Origin: an uncultured bacterium
Lineage (GTDB): Bacteria; Cyanobacteriota; Vampirovibrionia; Gastranaerophilales; Gastranaerophilaceae
NCBI GenBank assembly: GCA_902782905.1
Contig: CACZPB010000115.1
Span: 1-5,897 of the forward strand
DNA length: 5,897 nucleotides
Direction of reading: 5' to 3'
Shown here: one piece after another, positions 5,852-5,897 of the stretch
Layout of the letters: each line of letters starts with the position of its first letter
How positions within the stretch are numbered: position 1 is the first letter of the stretch
Program-made: the position numbers and the translations under genes
The notes under the pieces: generated by a model
What the model was told of the DNA's origin: nothing
Database searches by the model: none
What the model saw: only the letters and a program-made list of their open reading frames with translations

Positions 5852-5880
5852 TTTGATAAAATCAATGCAAATTTATCAAA
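5852..5880. repeat. Perfect 9-bp inverted repeat downstream of ferritin
   Basis: TTTGATAAA (5852-5860) and TTTATCAAA (5872-5880) are exact reverse complements separated by 11 bases; arm centres are 20 bp apart, two helical turns. As RNA it makes an AT-rich hairpin with no T tract after it (C run instead), so it is a poor intrinsic terminator. It could be an operator for a gene beyond the window, or a 3' end hairpin of the ferritin operon. The sequence of 5824-5897 otherwise shows no clear gene. Confidence 0.45.
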
Positions 5881-5885
5881 TCATT

Positions 5886-5893
5886 CCCCCCCC
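5886..5893 (+). other. C8 homopolymer at the window edge
   Basis: Eight consecutive C, followed only by ACAC, end the sequence. The run is out of character for this AT-rich DNA and lies 4 bases from the end. It may be an assembly or read-end artefact at a contig edge, or a genuine slippage-prone tract. The data given cannot tell. Confidence 0.5.
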
Positions 5894-5897
5894 ACAC

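Noticed and set aside
5820..5897. Possible gene start overlapping the ferritin stop (TTG at 5820 or ATG at 5835, open to the window end)
   Set aside because: Only about 20-25 codons are visible, there is no convincing Shine-Dalgarno, the frame runs into the C8 tract, and a competing frame is also open. Not enough to call a CDS.
1..5897. tRNA or rRNA genes, CRISPR arrays, insertion sequences, prophage or toxin-antitoxin genes
   Set aside because: No cloverleaf-like segments, regularly spaced repeats, transposase or integrase motifs, or terminal inverted repeats were seen on either strand.

Overview
The window is AT-rich bacterial DNA, dense in genes, with purine-rich Shine-Dalgarno sites in front of almost every gene. 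No marker gene fixes the taxon. Superoxide reductase, ferritin, a CxxCxxCC cysteine-cluster protein and a Maf-type (DUF115) glycosyltransferase suggest an anaerobic or microaerophilic bacterium with, or descended from lineages with, flagella or glycosylated surface proteins. The overall look would fit a gut Vampirovibrionia/Gastranaerophilales-like (Melainabacteria) genome, but this is an inference from style and other low-GC anaerobes remain possible.

Layout. Positions 1-102 (+) are the C-terminal tail of an unidentified gene. A near-consensus sigma70-type promoter (-35 at 86-91, -10 at 109-114) overlaps that tail and drives a small gene of unknown function (142-486, +). This gene converges on a leftward block: dtd (512-955, -) preceded with no gap by a Maf/DUF115 glycosyltransferase (956-2851, -), which has its own promoter in the 124-bp gap at 2852-2975. 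Further upstream on the same strand lie rlmN (2976-3989, -) and a YkgJ-family cysteine-cluster gene (4005-4808, -), 15 bp apart and probably co-transcribed. An 85-bp divergent region (4809-4893) separates these from a rightward two-gene operon: desulfoferrodoxin/superoxide reductase (4894-5310, +) and ferritin (5323-5823, +). The last 74 bases hold a 9-bp perfect inverted repeat and a C8 run at the very edge, and no gene that can be called with confidence.

How the genes work together. Superoxide reductase turns superoxide into hydrogen peroxide without releasing oxygen, and ferritin removes the ferrous iron that would react with peroxide, so the operon is a coherent oxygen and iron defence unit. 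The divergent genes encode a cysteine-rich putative metal-binding protein and a radical-SAM [4Fe-4S] RNA methylase. A small inverted repeat in the shared upstream region could tie the two sides to one regulator (inference). Dtd and RlmN are translation quality and fidelity functions. Maf points to protein glycosylation, but no flagellar or nonulosonic-acid gene is in view.

I see no clear new multi-gene system. The best second-look items are the start region of the YkgJ-family gene (misleading TTG start, mini-ORF with ATGA overlap), the candidate operator in the divergent region, the extra N-terminal cysteines of the YkgJ-family protein, and the orphan Maf gene joined to dtd.
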